From Flectonema sp. DT1601 (Eukaryota; Euglenozoa; Diplonemea; Diplonemida; Diplonemidae), in NCBI GenBank assembly GCA_964019425.1, contig OZ025854.1, forward strand, positions 601,419 to 665,418: 64,000 nucleotides of DNA. Reading direction: 5' to 3'. Below the pieces are notes generated by a model, which was given only the letters and a program-made list of their open reading frames with translations, did not search any database and was not told the origin of the DNA. Within the stretch, counting starts at the first letter, position 1; every line of letters begins with the position of its first letter. A program made the translations under genes and the position numbers. Below, piece after piece: positions 10,997 through 20,989 of the stretch.

Positions 10997-11543
10997 ATGG
11001 TTAACCCAGCGGTATACGCTCTGAGGTCCTTTAAGCGTCCTGGTGAGCTGAAGTTCTTGTGGAAGAGATCATACTACTTCAACACTTGGTGGAGAAAGTT
11101 CAAACATGGATACTTTGGACTTGATGTATGTGATATAATAGTTATAGATGATGTGAACAGTTTGAAATTTTCATTTTCTTAAATAACAAAAAACAAAACA
11201 ATAAAAACAGACTCTTCCTCACGTATACTACTTTGTCCTTCCCTGGATATTCGCTAGTTACATGTTAATGAGTGACTTGTTCTACCATCCAGACATTAGT
11301 TCCAGTTGGTTGTTCTTCGAGCCATGGAGATCGTTCTTTGATCTTCAGGGAGCGAACAGACAAGACTACTACCAGGAAGGTCAGACTTACAGATTCTACG
11401 ACCACGCTCCACTCGCATTGGGTATCAAGGGTAAGTTCAGAGCTCAATTAGAAATGGGTCTCGATGTTAACGCTCCAACCTCTGCTATGTATGGAAAGAG
11501 AGTTCTTAAGGCTGACGAGGTCGTGCCATTCGAACTCGAGTAG
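10997..11543 (+). CDS. 153-residue membrane protein, copy 2
   Basis: Two exons, 10997-11125 and 11211-11543, with an 85-base intron almost identical to that of copy 1 (one A fewer). I see three synonymous coding differences from copy 1, in the codons near 11267, 11442 and 11522, so the proteins are the same. Similarity to copy 1 starts at the acceptor AG (10982-10983) and runs to the stop codon. Upstream and downstream flanks are unrelated. The retained intron shows that the copying was at DNA level, not from an mRNA. Predicted topology is as for copy 1: one membrane span with a basic N-terminal side. Confidence 0.82.
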
Positions 11544-11921
11544 ACTTAATGTTGATAAACGGTAAGTTAGTGATGTTGTGTATTCTTCTTCTGCATAACA
11601 ACTATACAGCACTTTTGATATTTTGTTTGCTTACGAAAAAGGGATGTTCATTTTTTTTTTTTTTTTTTTTTTTTTGAAAGTGTTTTTTTTGAAAATAAAG
11701 GGACATATAAGGAAAAAAAGAAGAAGAAGAAGAAAAAAAAGGACAAAATGCTATTAATGCATTTTTTTTCTCAGGGCAAAGTGTTTTAAAGCCCCTGCTA
11801 TTCGGTTTTTTTGATCTTTCTTTTTGGGTTTGTTTTTTTCTGGATGATTATTTCGCCATATTTTATTAACTAGTTACATCACAGGCATATTTCGAATATA
11901 ATCTTTTAAAACTAAACTAAT
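11544..11921. other. intergenic region
   Basis: This spacer contains a T run at about 11651-11674 and a GAA-rich stretch at about 11718-11740. The acceptor AG for the next gene is at 11883-11884, 37 bases before the ATG. Nothing else is seen. Confidence 0.5.
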
Positions 11922-13988
11922 ATGAATGAACAACTCTCAGTCCCCAAAATGGGACTTCTCTTACGAAACGCCATTAAAAGACCTTGGCATGAAAATAAGA
12001 AACTCCAAAATGCTATTCGACAATTTTGTATTAAAATTGGAGAAGGTCTGAATGATGAAAGCATTTCAAACTTACTTGAGAAAGAAATAATAACGCTTGC
12101 CTTAATGGCATGGGAAGGAGGAATAGGAGAGGGTATGTTTCTTCTAAGTAACGTTGTGTTCTTTGAGGAAGGAGCGAATAAGTTTTGTGATGAAGGCTTC
12201 TTTAGTGGTTTCTGTGAACAAGTTACGACTGACACGTTCACAAGCAACCCTTCAGCTTGTAAACTGATATCAGCGCTGTGTTCATCTCCAGAACATGAAA
12301 ATCGTATTCACATCGCGCTGGATAATCAAATTTTACAAAAATTAATTTGTTCTTTGCAATACGACTCGTTTAGTGAAACAGCAGAAGCGATTCTTCAAAT
12401 TTGTACGTTCCATCCTCCATCAAGAACCACCGTCGTGTCTTCATTACTACACAACACTGCTGCATTACGTAATATCATCACATCAATCGATACCAGCAGT
12501 GAGAATGAAAGTTTCATTTCACTTCTTCACACGCTCGTTATGTCTGGTAACTTATCACCACTTGAATTGCTTCTGTCAGACTCTACAGGAGATATGTGTT
12601 CATCGATAATAAAATTATCAGAGAACAAAGATTCACCTCTCTCTGTGAAGTATTGTTTAATGTCTTGGGGATCTCATTCAGCATCTCTCTCTGTTAAGAA
12701 TTTACCAACGGAAGTGTTAATAAAATGCAGTCCTGGAATACTGACAGTCGCGACTGTCAGTATTCCTATGAGAAAATTATTACTTGAAATTTGCAGTGAT
12801 GAGGTCGGTGATGATGATGATGATGATGACGATGACAGTGAAGTAGAAGAATCAGCTGTACTCTCTCACTTGGTTAGTAATTTTGGTAAATTAATTTCAT
12901 CATTCTGTAGTAAGATGACTGAAAATAATAAAAAGAAAAGATCAAAAACTGATCTCAGAGAATTACTACTTCAAACTCTAACTCGACTATGTGAACACGA
13001 AGAAGTCATCTCTCACATTCCAAACAGTGAAGTTAGCTATCGATCTGAAGCCGGGTATGCGTTGTCGAGTTCAGTTGATTCTGAAGGAGTAAAACTACAT
13101 CAACAATCAAGTAAGGAGTTTGGACCTCTTTCAGTAACCAGACACCATAATTGGTTGTGTCTTCGTTTTGGAGAAGTCGAACAAGGATTGTCATACATTG
13201 GATCACCAAAAGACAATGATTACAATAACGGTAAAAGTATCCCTCACATACTCGGATACGACTATATTCGTGGTATGGCTGCCGCATCTTTAGCTTACAC
13301 ACCTTTAAACACAAAGAAAGTTTCAGTTCTTTGTGTTGGTCTTGGTTCTGGTGCTCTACCGATATATATTTACAGAGCATTACATAGTCATCTTATTGGT
13401 AATAAGAAAAAAGAATTAACGTTGAAAACATTTGAAATTGAAGAACAGGTTGTTCAAGCAGTTGAGAATGTAATGACTGGAAAGGTCTTCAATAATAAAA
13501 ATTTCGTAATTCAAACATGTGATGCGTTAGTTGGATTGAAATCAGAACCAACAGCTTCAACCAACTCGGTTCTAATCGACGCTTACAACGCAGTTGGAGG
13601 AATACCTCCTCACTTAAGAACGATCGAATTCCTTAGTGAAGTCAGTAGAGTTTTATGTGATAGAGGAGTCGCTGTTATGAACCTTCACAACGGACCAATT
13701 GGGTCGAATGATAGAATCGAATCTGTTGAATATTTAAAACGTCTTCAGAAATTCTTTCCTTCAATTCTTTTAATAAAACTTCCAACTCAGCAATCAAATC
13801 TTGTTGCTGTCGCAATTAAATCAAAACCTCCATTACCACTTCTTAACAAAGTTATATCAAATTCAGTATCAGTTCTTCCTGGTTCTGAATTCACTATCAA
13901 TAATCAAATAGAGGATCAGAAAGTCTTCGGAGTTCAACCCACTGATCCTGACGGCATGCCTGAAGGTTGGTGGGGAACAGTTGGGTAA
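11922..13988 (+). CDS. spermidine-synthase/METTL13-like methyltransferase-domain protein
   Basis: A single exon of 688 residues. Residues 1 to about 390 form a helical, repeat-like region without a clear family signature and with an Asp run at about residues 297-306. Residues about 460-640 look like a class I AdoMet-dependent methyltransferase of the spermidine-synthase/METTL13 type: motif I is VLCVGLGSGALP (about 469), followed by an acidic second strand (LKTFEIEEQVVQAVENVM), a motif like VIQTCDA and a late strand LIDAYNA. In this superfamily the fold either transfers aminopropyl groups or methylates proteins (METTL13 methylates eEF1A); I cannot tell which applies. A perfect 32-bp palindrome lies inside the coding sequence at 12735-12766. 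Confidence 0.75.
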   Translation: MNEQLSVPKMGLLLRNAIKRPWHENKKLQNAIRQFCIKIGEGLNDESISNLLEKEIITLALMAWEGGIGEGMFLLSNVVFFEEGANKFCDEGFFSGFCEQVTTDTFTSNPSACKLISALCSSPEHENRIHIALDNQILQKLICSLQYDSFSETAEAILQICTFHPPSRTTVVSSLLHNTAALRNIITSIDTSSENESFISLLHTLVMSGNLSPLELLLSDSTGDMCSSIIKLSENKDSPLSVKYCLMSWGSHSASLSVKNLPTEVLIKCSPGILTVATVSIPMRKLLLEICSDEVGDDDDDDDDDSEVEESAVLSHLVSNFGKLISSFCSKMTENNKKKRSKTDLRELLLQTLTRLCEHEEVISHIPNSEVSYRSEAGYALSSSVDSEGVKLHQQSSKEFGPLSVTRHHNWLCLRFGEVEQGLSYIGSPKDNDYNNGKSIPHILGYDYIRGMAAASLAYTPLNTKKVSVLCVGLGSGALPIYIYRALHSHLIGNKKKELTLKTFEIEEQVVQAVENVMTGKVFNNKNFVIQTCDALVGLKSEPTASTNSVLIDAYNAVGGIPPHLRTIEFLSEVSRVLCDRGVAVMNLHNGPIGSNDRIESVEYLKRLQKFFPSILLIKLPTQQSNLVAVAIKSKPPLPLLNKVISNSVSVLPGSEFTINNQIEDQKVFGVQPTDPDGMPEGWWGTVG
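12735..12766. repeat. perfect 32-bp palindrome inside a coding exon
   Basis: The left half reads GGAATACTGACAGTCG and the right half is its exact reverse complement, with no spacer; the centre is between 12750 and 12751. The palindrome keeps the reading frame open and codes for part of a GILTVATVSIP segment. Single-stranded DNA or RNA could fold into a 16-bp stem, less the few bases needed for the turn. Confidence 0.95.
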
Positions 13989-14241
13989 ATGAATGCTGAT
14001 CGATTTCAGTTCGTACTAAAAATAAAAAGAAAGATCTCACTTTTTTCCTCGCGTATCTTTGTTGTGTTCCCGCCTTCTCGAATTACTTTTTTTAACACCA
14101 CAGAAATAATATCATTCGAAATAGAGGAGGAGGAGGAGGAGGAAAACTTTTGTGAAATCCGAATTTAGATCAGTCCGTTGATGATGTTTTTTTTTTCTTC
14201 TTGTAATTTAGTTTACGTTCCTTCATCATGTCTGTCACTCT
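13989..14241. other. intergenic region before the triplicated array
   Basis: This is the 3' flank of the methyltransferase-domain gene, with a GGA repeat at about 14122-14142 and T-rich stretches. No gene is seen. The 3.3-kb repeat array starts at about 14243. Confidence 0.5.
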
Positions 14242-14313
14242 TCATTCTCACTCTCTCTCTCACTTCTCTCTGCAGAACTTTTGTTCTTACAAAAGAAAAA
14301 AGAAGTTATTATT

Positions 14314-15972
14314 ATGAAATCCGCAGCTGCCATAGCGAGCGTGGTGTTGCTGTCCAGTTCAGCGGATGCAGCAGACTGGCCGAGTTTCCTTCCAATCGAT
14401 GACGGCGAACAACAACAAGAACAGCCGAATGGTTTCACCGATTCTGTGATGACTTCCAACGCAGCTGATGTGTCGTCACGACGTGAGCAGAACCGAATAA
14501 CACTCGAGGGATATTTGAATAAGGAACTCTGTAGGTTCAACGATGAAACTAATTGCTTGTCGGGTAGCGACTGTGTTTGGTGTCAGGGGAGGTGCACTTT
14601 GAAGAGCGTGACCCCGAACTGCGCGGAGACAGCAGCTGACGAGGCGAAGTTCGAAGAGGAACTGAAGAAGCTTTTCGAAGAAGAAGCTGCAAAAGCAGCA
14701 GCAGCAACAGCAACAGCAGCGGCTACGAAGAGAGGAGTGAATCCTCTGTTTTCAATTGTGAAGCCGCCATGTGTCTTTCCATGTGACGATTTGGATCCTT
14801 GTGGACTGCCGTGGACTGATCCATGTTTCCCGTCGATTGGTGATACACTCGTAAAGATAGCACTGCTGGGAGAGGACTTGCGAACCGTCAACGACGTGTT
14901 TTCGGTGGAGAAGTGCTTGTCTGCTTGCGAAGCGGAAGCGAAATGCGCTGGATGGACGTTCTCTCCGCCGCAGAACTGCTTGCTGAAGAAGACCGTGACC
15001 GGGATTCTGTCATCTTGGGAATCGACTTCGGGGTATCGCACAGATCAATCCCTGATGCTCAATACGGATGTACCGGGTTCGGACATCCGTCGGATCGTTG
15101 TAACGAAATACGAGGACTGCAAGACGGCTTGCACACTCGATCCTGTTTGCCGTGCTTGGACTTACGATGGGTCTGTGACGGGGTGTTGGTTGAAAAACGT
15201 GATTCCCGGACGAGTAGTGAAGTTGGGAGTGGTGTCCGGTGTGGTGGATGCGAAGCTGGAGACGCTGCCTCCGGTGCCGGCTCCTGTGGCACCTCCTGCT
15301 CCGTCTTGCGGGGGACTGTGTCGGGGGATCCAGAGGCTTTGCAAGTTTCTGTTGAGGGGAGACATGGAAGACCTGTGCTTGACGGTGGCGCCGTACCTGA
15401 CGTCGTTCAACTCGTGGAAGAACGCGAAGAACGGGATGGTGAACATGTGGAACTTGTGGAAGGGTGGAGGAAAGGACATCCCGACATCGTTCCAGGTGGT
15501 GTTCCTGCTGTGCGACAAGATTGCGACGGGGAGCATCGGTGCGAAGCTGGTGCAGGTGTACAACAAACTGAAGGATGCGGTGAACAAGTTAATCCAAAAG
15601 GTGTTGGAGTACACGAAGATTGTGGTGAACTCGATCAGGGCGACGATCCTCGGACTTCAGATCACTTTGTTTCAACTGTCGCATCCAATGTCGATGAGTC
15701 CGAACGGATACCGGGCGTGTGCTCGTTGCACCGTTGAGTTTGACTACCTGCATGAGTTGATGGGAGCAGACAATTCGTGTGCCAAGATGATCACTTCACA
15801 GATGTGGGCAGGAATTAATGTTTATTGGATAGCATCGAATCCTATTTATGGAGTGACTAGCTCTGGTAGTGTGTTGACGTACTCACTGTGCTCTGGATAC
15901 AATCAATTCTATTGCACTGCTGGCATCACTTGTGAAAAGATGTACAACACGAAGACGTTTTACGACTTTTAG
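14314..15972 (+). CDS. secreted Cys-rich PAN/apple-domain protein, array copy 1
   Basis: 552 residues from the ATG at 14314. I prefer this start because it opens a signal peptide (MKSAAAIASVVLLSSSADA) and because TCTCTGC-AG (14274-14275) lies 38 bases upstream. After the signal come a Cys-rich module (about residues 62-96, containing CVWCQGRC), an Ala/Glu-rich helical stretch (about 107-145), a Cys-rich linker, two PAN/apple-type modules (about 185-250 and 255-312; each with CxxxC...C.GW/AWT...C), a proline-rich hinge and a 210-residue C-terminal region with amphipathic or hydrophobic helices. PAN modules bind proteins or carbohydrates and are common on secreted adhesins. G+C content is visibly higher than in the neighbouring genes. 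No transmembrane anchor is certain. The function is unknown. Confidence 0.88.
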   Translation: MKSAAAIASVVLLSSSADAADWPSFLPIDDGEQQQEQPNGFTDSVMTSNAADVSSRREQNRITLEGYLNKELCRFNDETNCLSGSDCVWCQGRCTLKSVTPNCAETAADEAKFEEELKKLFEEEAAKAAAATATAAATKRGVNPLFSIVKPPCVFPCDDLDPCGLPWTDPCFPSIGDTLVKIALLGEDLRTVNDVFSVEKCLSACEAEAKCAGWTFSPPQNCLLKKTVTGILSSWESTSGYRTDQSLMLNTDVPGSDIRRIVVTKYEDCKTACTLDPVCRAWTYDGSVTGCWLKNVIPGRVVKLGVVSGVVDAKLETLPPVPAPVAPPAPSCGGLCRGIQRLCKFLLRGDMEDLCLTVAPYLTSFNSWKNAKNGMVNMWNLWKGGGKDIPTSFQVVFLLCDKIATGSIGAKLVQVYNKLKDAVNKLIQKVLEYTKIVVNSIRATILGLQITLFQLSHPMSMSPNGYRACARCTVEFDYLHELMGADNSCAKMITSQMWAGINVYWIASNPIYGVTSSGSVLTYSLCSGYNQFYCTAGITCEKMYNTKTFYDF

Positions 15973-17520
15973 AAAGTAAGTAGAGTTGTGTTTTTTTTTT
16001 GATCCATACCAAAACTCCGCACACACATTTTCTTCTCCACTTCGATAGAGAGGTACACCTTCGATTCATTTTTATTTTCATTGTAATAATAATAATGATG
16101 ATGATAATGATAATTATTTTTTATTTATTTATTTAGTTTTATGAATTTCTTTTGTTGTCGTGTTGCATTTTCTTTATCAGTCTCCCCTCTTCAACCGTTA
16201 CGGAGGTAGTTTTCTTACCATCTGAAAGGGGAAGACTTTTTTAGTCGACGAGGCATCACACTGCTGATATGAAATATTTTATTTGATTGGATGGCACTAT
16301 TGCTGTACACACAATGAGTAAATCAGACACAGCAAAGTAGAAAAATGCTTCTGCGACTTTCCTTTTTTTTTTTTTTTTTAAAAAGCAAAAAAAGAACAGA
16401 GATGTTGTTATTAGAATTTACTTTCTCCCTCAAGTTAAACTTTCTTTCTTTCTTTCTTTCTTTCTTTTTTTTGTAACAACGCACAACGCTTTCTTATTCT
16501 CTTTTCTTCCTTTCCCGCTCTCTCTCTCTCTCTCTTTTCTTCTCACCCGTAACATTATTACGGAGGGTAGTGGGGTCATACTACCCGAAGAGAGAGCTTG
16601 TTGTTGTTGTTGGATATGCACAGCGCACGCTGTCCCTCCCACCCATGTCTTGTCATTCTTGTAGTAGTGTTTTGTTAATAAGAAATGCTCTCAAAAGAAA
16701 TTCTAAACCATCGTCGCAAAGGAAGCTTTTTCGTCGATGACTTTGACAAGGCGGTGTGGGTGGGTGTGTGTTGTGTTGTGTTGTTGTTTGGTTATCTTTC
16801 ACAACTGTTTTTCTTATTAACCTCTTTTTTAAACCTTCTTATTGTTCTTGTTCTTCTTCTTGGTTTTATTTTTTATTATTATTTTCTCTCTTTTTTTCGT
16901 ATTTTATTTTCAACTAACGAATAACACAATATGTTTTGATGGTGTTGGTGTTAGTGTGTGGCGTTGTTTGTTAGGAATCCACTTGTCGTTCTTTTCTCGA
17001 TGATGATGATGAGGTGGTTTCCAAAGTAGAAAACTATTTTTTTTTTAATTGTTGTTTTATTGCTTTTTTCTGCATTCGTTGTTGGGAAAAGGTAAAAAAA
17101 AAAACTTAACACTGCCATTCGTATGAAAAACTTCTTCTTCCGCAAAGTGAGAGGAATGTTCGTACGTTTTGTTTTTGCGGTCCGAATTCTATATCATAAA
17201 TTCGAATTGGTGTGTTTGCCTTTCTCAATTTGGGTTCAACACCACCATACTTCTTTTCTCTTTCTTCTTTTTTTTTTATTTTAATTATTTCACTCTCACG
17301 CTTCCGCATTTCCTTCCCATATATTGGATTGATTGCTGCTGTGCCTGAGTTGAATTCTCTCTCTCTCTCTTTGGTTGAATAAAAGAACGATTGATGTGAT
17401 TTATAATTCAATAACAGGAGCGACTTATAAAGATAGAATATGAAAGATGAAACGTGAGAGGTAGGGTGATGGTTATTAATCTTTGTATTGACCCCCCTGT
17501 CAGTCATAACAACCTAAAAC
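15973..17520. other. unit 1 intergenic region
   Basis: A 1.5-kb non-coding part of the repeat unit with a T run near 16363, a TTTC microsatellite at about 16438-16468, a CT microsatellite near 16518 and an imperfect CCCTCTTC/GAAAGGGG inverted repeat around 16187-16233. A 79-codon hydrophobic open frame at 16685-16924 is present in all three units but looks like translated T-rich DNA. The AG of the downstream gene's own acceptor (CCCCCCTGTC-AG) lies near 17503. Confidence 0.5.
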
Positions 17521-17577
17521 ATGTCTTTGCATTCTATTTCATTTAACCCAGTGAGGAGTTGTTGGTTTTGCAATTCG
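17521..17577 (+). pseudogene. 5' fragment of the downstream Cys-motif gene, cut by the duplication (unit 1/2 junction)
   Basis: This is identical to the first 57 coding bases (19 codons, to ...CWFCNS) of the gene starting at 24191, including its acceptor site. It then runs directly into the upstream flank of the next PAN gene. The frame stays open across the junction and ends in a TGA that overlaps the PAN start codon (ATGA at 17652-17655), so it makes a 44-codon chimeric upstream frame. Confidence 0.92.
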
Positions 17578-17651
17578 CCATTCTCACTCTCTCTCCCTCA
17601 CTTCTCTCTGCAGAACTTTTGTTCTTACAAAAAAAAAAAGAAGTTATTATT

Positions 17652-19310
17652 ATGAAATCCGCAGCTGCCATAGCGAGCGTGGTGTTGCTGTCCAGTTCAG
17701 CGGATGCAGCAGACTGGCCGAGTTTCCTTCCAATCGATGACGGCGAACAACAACAAGAACAGCCGAATGGTTTCACCGATTCCGTGATGACTTCCAACGC
17801 AGCTGATGTGTCGTCACGACGTGAGCAGAACCGAATAACACTCGAGGGATATTTGAATAAGGAACTCTGTAGGTTCAACGATGAAACTAATTGCTTGTCG
17901 GGTAGCGACTGTGTTTGGTGTCAGGGGAGGTGCACTTTGAAGAGCGTGACCCCGAACTGCGCGGAGACAGCAGCTGACGAGGCGAAGTTCGAAGAGGAAC
18001 TGAAGAAGCTTTTCGAAGAAGAAGCTGCAAAAGCAGCAGCAGCAACAGCAACAGCAGCGGCTACGAAGAGAGGAGTGAATCCTCTGTTTTCAATTGTGAA
18101 GCCGCCATGTGTCTTTCCATGTGACGATTTGGATCCTTGTGGACTGCCGTGGACTGATCCATGTTTCCCGTCGATTGGTGATACACTCGTAAAGATAGCA
18201 CTGCTGGGAGAGGACTTGCGAACCGTCAACGACGTGTTTTCGGTGGAGAAGTGCTTGTCTGCTTGCGAAGCGGAAGCGAAATGCGCTGGATGGACGTTCT
18301 CTCCGCCGCAGAACTGCTTGCTGAAGAAGACCGTGACCGGGATTCTGTCATCTTGGGAATCGACTTCGGGGTATCGCACAGATCAATCCCTGATGCTCAA
18401 TACGGATGTACCGGGTTCGGACATCCGTCGGATCGTTGTAACGAAATACGAGGACTGCAAGACGGCTTGCACACTCGATCCTGTTTGCCGTGCTTGGACT
18501 TACGATGGGTCTGTGACGGGGTGTTGGTTGAAAAACGTGATTCCCGGACGAGTAGTGAAGTTGGGAGTGGTGTCCGGTGTGGTGGATGCGAAGCTGGAGA
18601 CGCTGCCTCCGGTGCCGGCTCCTGTGGCACCTCCTGCTCCGTCTTGCGGGGGACTGTGTCGGGGGATCCAGAGGCTTTGCAAGTTTCTGTTGAGGGGAGA
18701 CATGGAAGACCTGTGCTTGACGGTGGCGCCGTACCTGACGTCGTTCAACTCGTGGAAGAACGCGAAGAACGGGATGGTGAACATGTGGAACTTGTGGAAG
18801 GGTGGAGGAAAGGACATCCCGACATCGTTCCAGGTGGTGTTCCTGCTGTGCGACAAGATTGCGACGGGGAGCATCGGTGCGAAGCTGGTGCAGGTGTACA
18901 ACAAACTGAAGGATGCGGTGAACAAGTTAATCCAAAAGGTGTTGGAGTACACGAAGATTGTGGTGAACTCGATCAGGGCGACGATCCTCGGACTTCAGAT
19001 CACTTTGTTTCAACTGTCGCATCCAATGTCGATGAGTCCGAACGGATACCGGGCGTGTGCTCGTTGCACCGTTGAGTTTGACTACCTGCATGAGTTGATG
19101 GGAGCAGACAATTCGTGTGCCAAGATGATCACTTCACAGATGTGGGCAGGAATTAATGTTTATTGGATAGCATCGAATCCTATTTATGGAGTGACTAGCT
19201 CTGGTAGTGTGTTGACGTACTCACTGTGCTCTGGATACAATCAATTCTATTGCACTGCTGGCATCACTTGTGAAAAGATGTACAACACGAAGACGTTTTA
19301 CGACTTTTAG
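17652..19310 (+). CDS. secreted Cys-rich PAN/apple-domain protein, array copy 2
   Basis: The product is the same 552 residues as array copy 1, from the ATG at 17652; I noticed one synonymous change (GATTCC versus GATTCT near codon 47). The acceptor AG is at 17612-17613. Unlike copy 1, it is preceded by the truncated 5' end of the downstream gene with its own acceptor. A transcript spliced at that upstream site (near 17503) would carry a short upstream frame ending exactly over this start codon, which could lower translation. Domains are as in copy 1. Confidence 0.88.
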   Translation: MKSAAAIASVVLLSSSADAADWPSFLPIDDGEQQQEQPNGFTDSVMTSNAADVSSRREQNRITLEGYLNKELCRFNDETNCLSGSDCVWCQGRCTLKSVTPNCAETAADEAKFEEELKKLFEEEAAKAAAATATAAATKRGVNPLFSIVKPPCVFPCDDLDPCGLPWTDPCFPSIGDTLVKIALLGEDLRTVNDVFSVEKCLSACEAEAKCAGWTFSPPQNCLLKKTVTGILSSWESTSGYRTDQSLMLNTDVPGSDIRRIVVTKYEDCKTACTLDPVCRAWTYDGSVTGCWLKNVIPGRVVKLGVVSGVVDAKLETLPPVPAPVAPPAPSCGGLCRGIQRLCKFLLRGDMEDLCLTVAPYLTSFNSWKNAKNGMVNMWNLWKGGGKDIPTSFQVVFLLCDKIATGSIGAKLVQVYNKLKDAVNKLIQKVLEYTKIVVNSIRATILGLQITLFQLSHPMSMSPNGYRACARCTVEFDYLHELMGADNSCAKMITSQMWAGINVYWIASNPIYGVTSSGSVLTYSLCSGYNQFYCTAGITCEKMYNTKTFYDF

Positions 19311-20858
19311 AAAGTAAGTAGAGTTGTGTTTTTTTTTTGATCCATACCAAAACTCCGCACACACATTTTCTTCTCCACTTCGATAGAGAGGTACACCTTC
19401 GATTCATTTTTATTTTCATTGTAATAATAATAATGATGATGATAATGATAATTATTTTTTATTTATTTATTTAGTTTTATGAATTTCTTTTGTTGTCGTG
19501 TTGCATTTTCTTTATCAGTCTCCCCTCTTCAACCGTTACGGAGGTAGTTTTCTTACCATCTGAAAGGGGAAGACTTTTTTAGTCGACGAGGCATCACACT
19601 GCTGATATGAAATATTTTATTTGATTGGATGGCACTATTGCTGTACACACAATGAGTAAATCAGACACAGCAAAGTAGAAAAATGCTTCTGCGACTTTCC
19701 TTTTTTTTTTTTTTTTTAAAAAGCAAAAAAAGAACAGAGATGTTGTTATTAGAATTTACTTTCTCCCTCAAGTTAAACTTTCTTTCTTTCTTTCTTTCTT
19801 TCTTTTTTTTGTAACAACGCACAACGCTTTCTTATTCTCTTTTCTTCCTTTCCCGCTCTCTCTCTCTCTCTCTTTTCTTCTCACCCGTAACATTATTACG
19901 GAGGGTAGTGGGGTCATACTACCCGAAGAGAGAGCTTGTTGTTGTTGTTGGATATGCACAGCGCACGCTGTCCCTCCCACCCATGTCTTGTCATTCTTGT
20001 AGTAGTGTTTTGTTAATAAGAAATGCTCTCAAAAGAAATTCTAAACCATCGTCGCAAAGGAAGCTTTTTCGTCGATGACTTTGACAAGGCGGTGTGGGTG
20101 GGTGTGTGTTGTGTTGTGTTGTTGTTTGGTTATCTTTCACAACTGTTTTTCTTATTAACCTCTTTTTTAAACCTTCTTATTGTTCTTGTTCTTCTTCTTG
20201 GTTTTATTTTTTATTATTATTTTCTCTCTTTTTTTCGTATTTTATTTTCAACTAACGAATAACACAATATGTTTTGATGGTGTTGGTGTTAGTGTGTGGC
20301 GTTGTTTGTTAGGAATCCACTTGTCGTTCTTTTCTCGATGATGATGATGAGGTGGTTTCCAAAGTAGAAAACTATTTTTTTTTTAATTGTTGTTTTATTG
20401 CTTTTTTCTGCATTCGTTGTTGGGAAAAGGTAAAAAAAAAAACTTAACACTGCCATTCGTATGAAAAACTTCTTCTTCCGCAAAGTGAGAGGAATGTTCG
20501 TACGTTTTGTTTTTGCGGTCCGAATTCTATATCATAAATTCGAATTGGTGTGTTTGCCTTTCTCAATTTGGGTTCAACACCACCATACTTCTTTTCTCTT
20601 TCTTCTTTTTTTTTTATTTTAATTATTTCACTCTCACGCTTCCGCATTTCCTTCCCATATATTGGATTGATTGCTGCTGTGCCTGAGTTGAATTCTCTCT
20701 CTCTCTCTTTGGTTGAATAAAAGAACGATTGATGTGATTTATAATTCAATAACAGGAGCGACTTATAAAGATAGAATATGAAAGATGAAACGTGAGAGGT
20801 AGGGTGATGGTTATTAATCTTTGTATTGACCCCCCTGTCAGTCATAACAACCTAAAAC
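19311..20858. other. unit 2 intergenic region
   Basis: I see no difference from the unit 1 spacer, including its microsatellites. No gene is supported. Confidence 0.5.
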
Positions 20859-20915
20859 ATGTCTTTGCATTCTATTTCATTTAACCCAGTGAGGAGTTGT
20901 TGGTTTTGCAATTCG
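20859..20915 (+). pseudogene. 5' fragment of the downstream Cys-motif gene (unit 2/3 junction)
   Basis: A second copy of the 57-base fragment at 17521-17577, with the same junction to the PAN gene flank and the same overlapping TGA/ATG arrangement at 20990-20993. Confidence 0.92.
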
Positions 20916-20989
20916 CCATTCTCACTCTCTCTCCCTCACTTCTCTCTGCAGAACTTTTGTTCTTACAAAAAAAAAAAGAAGTTATTATT

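Noticed and set aside
14913..15737. A 274-codon frame overlapping the PAN gene (also at 18251 and 21589), and long minus-strand frames there
   Set aside because: They lie within the G+C-rich PAN coding region, have no signal peptide, domain or sensible composition, and repeat only because the unit repeats.
16438..16468. TTTC, CT and GTT tandem repeats as a CRISPR or other organised array
   Set aside because: They are simple microsatellites with no spacer-repeat structure, in a eukaryotic genome.
16685..16924. Small hydrophobic frame in each repeat spacer
   Set aside because: It is translated T-rich DNA without a convincing acceptor or any motif; its conservation follows from the recent duplication.
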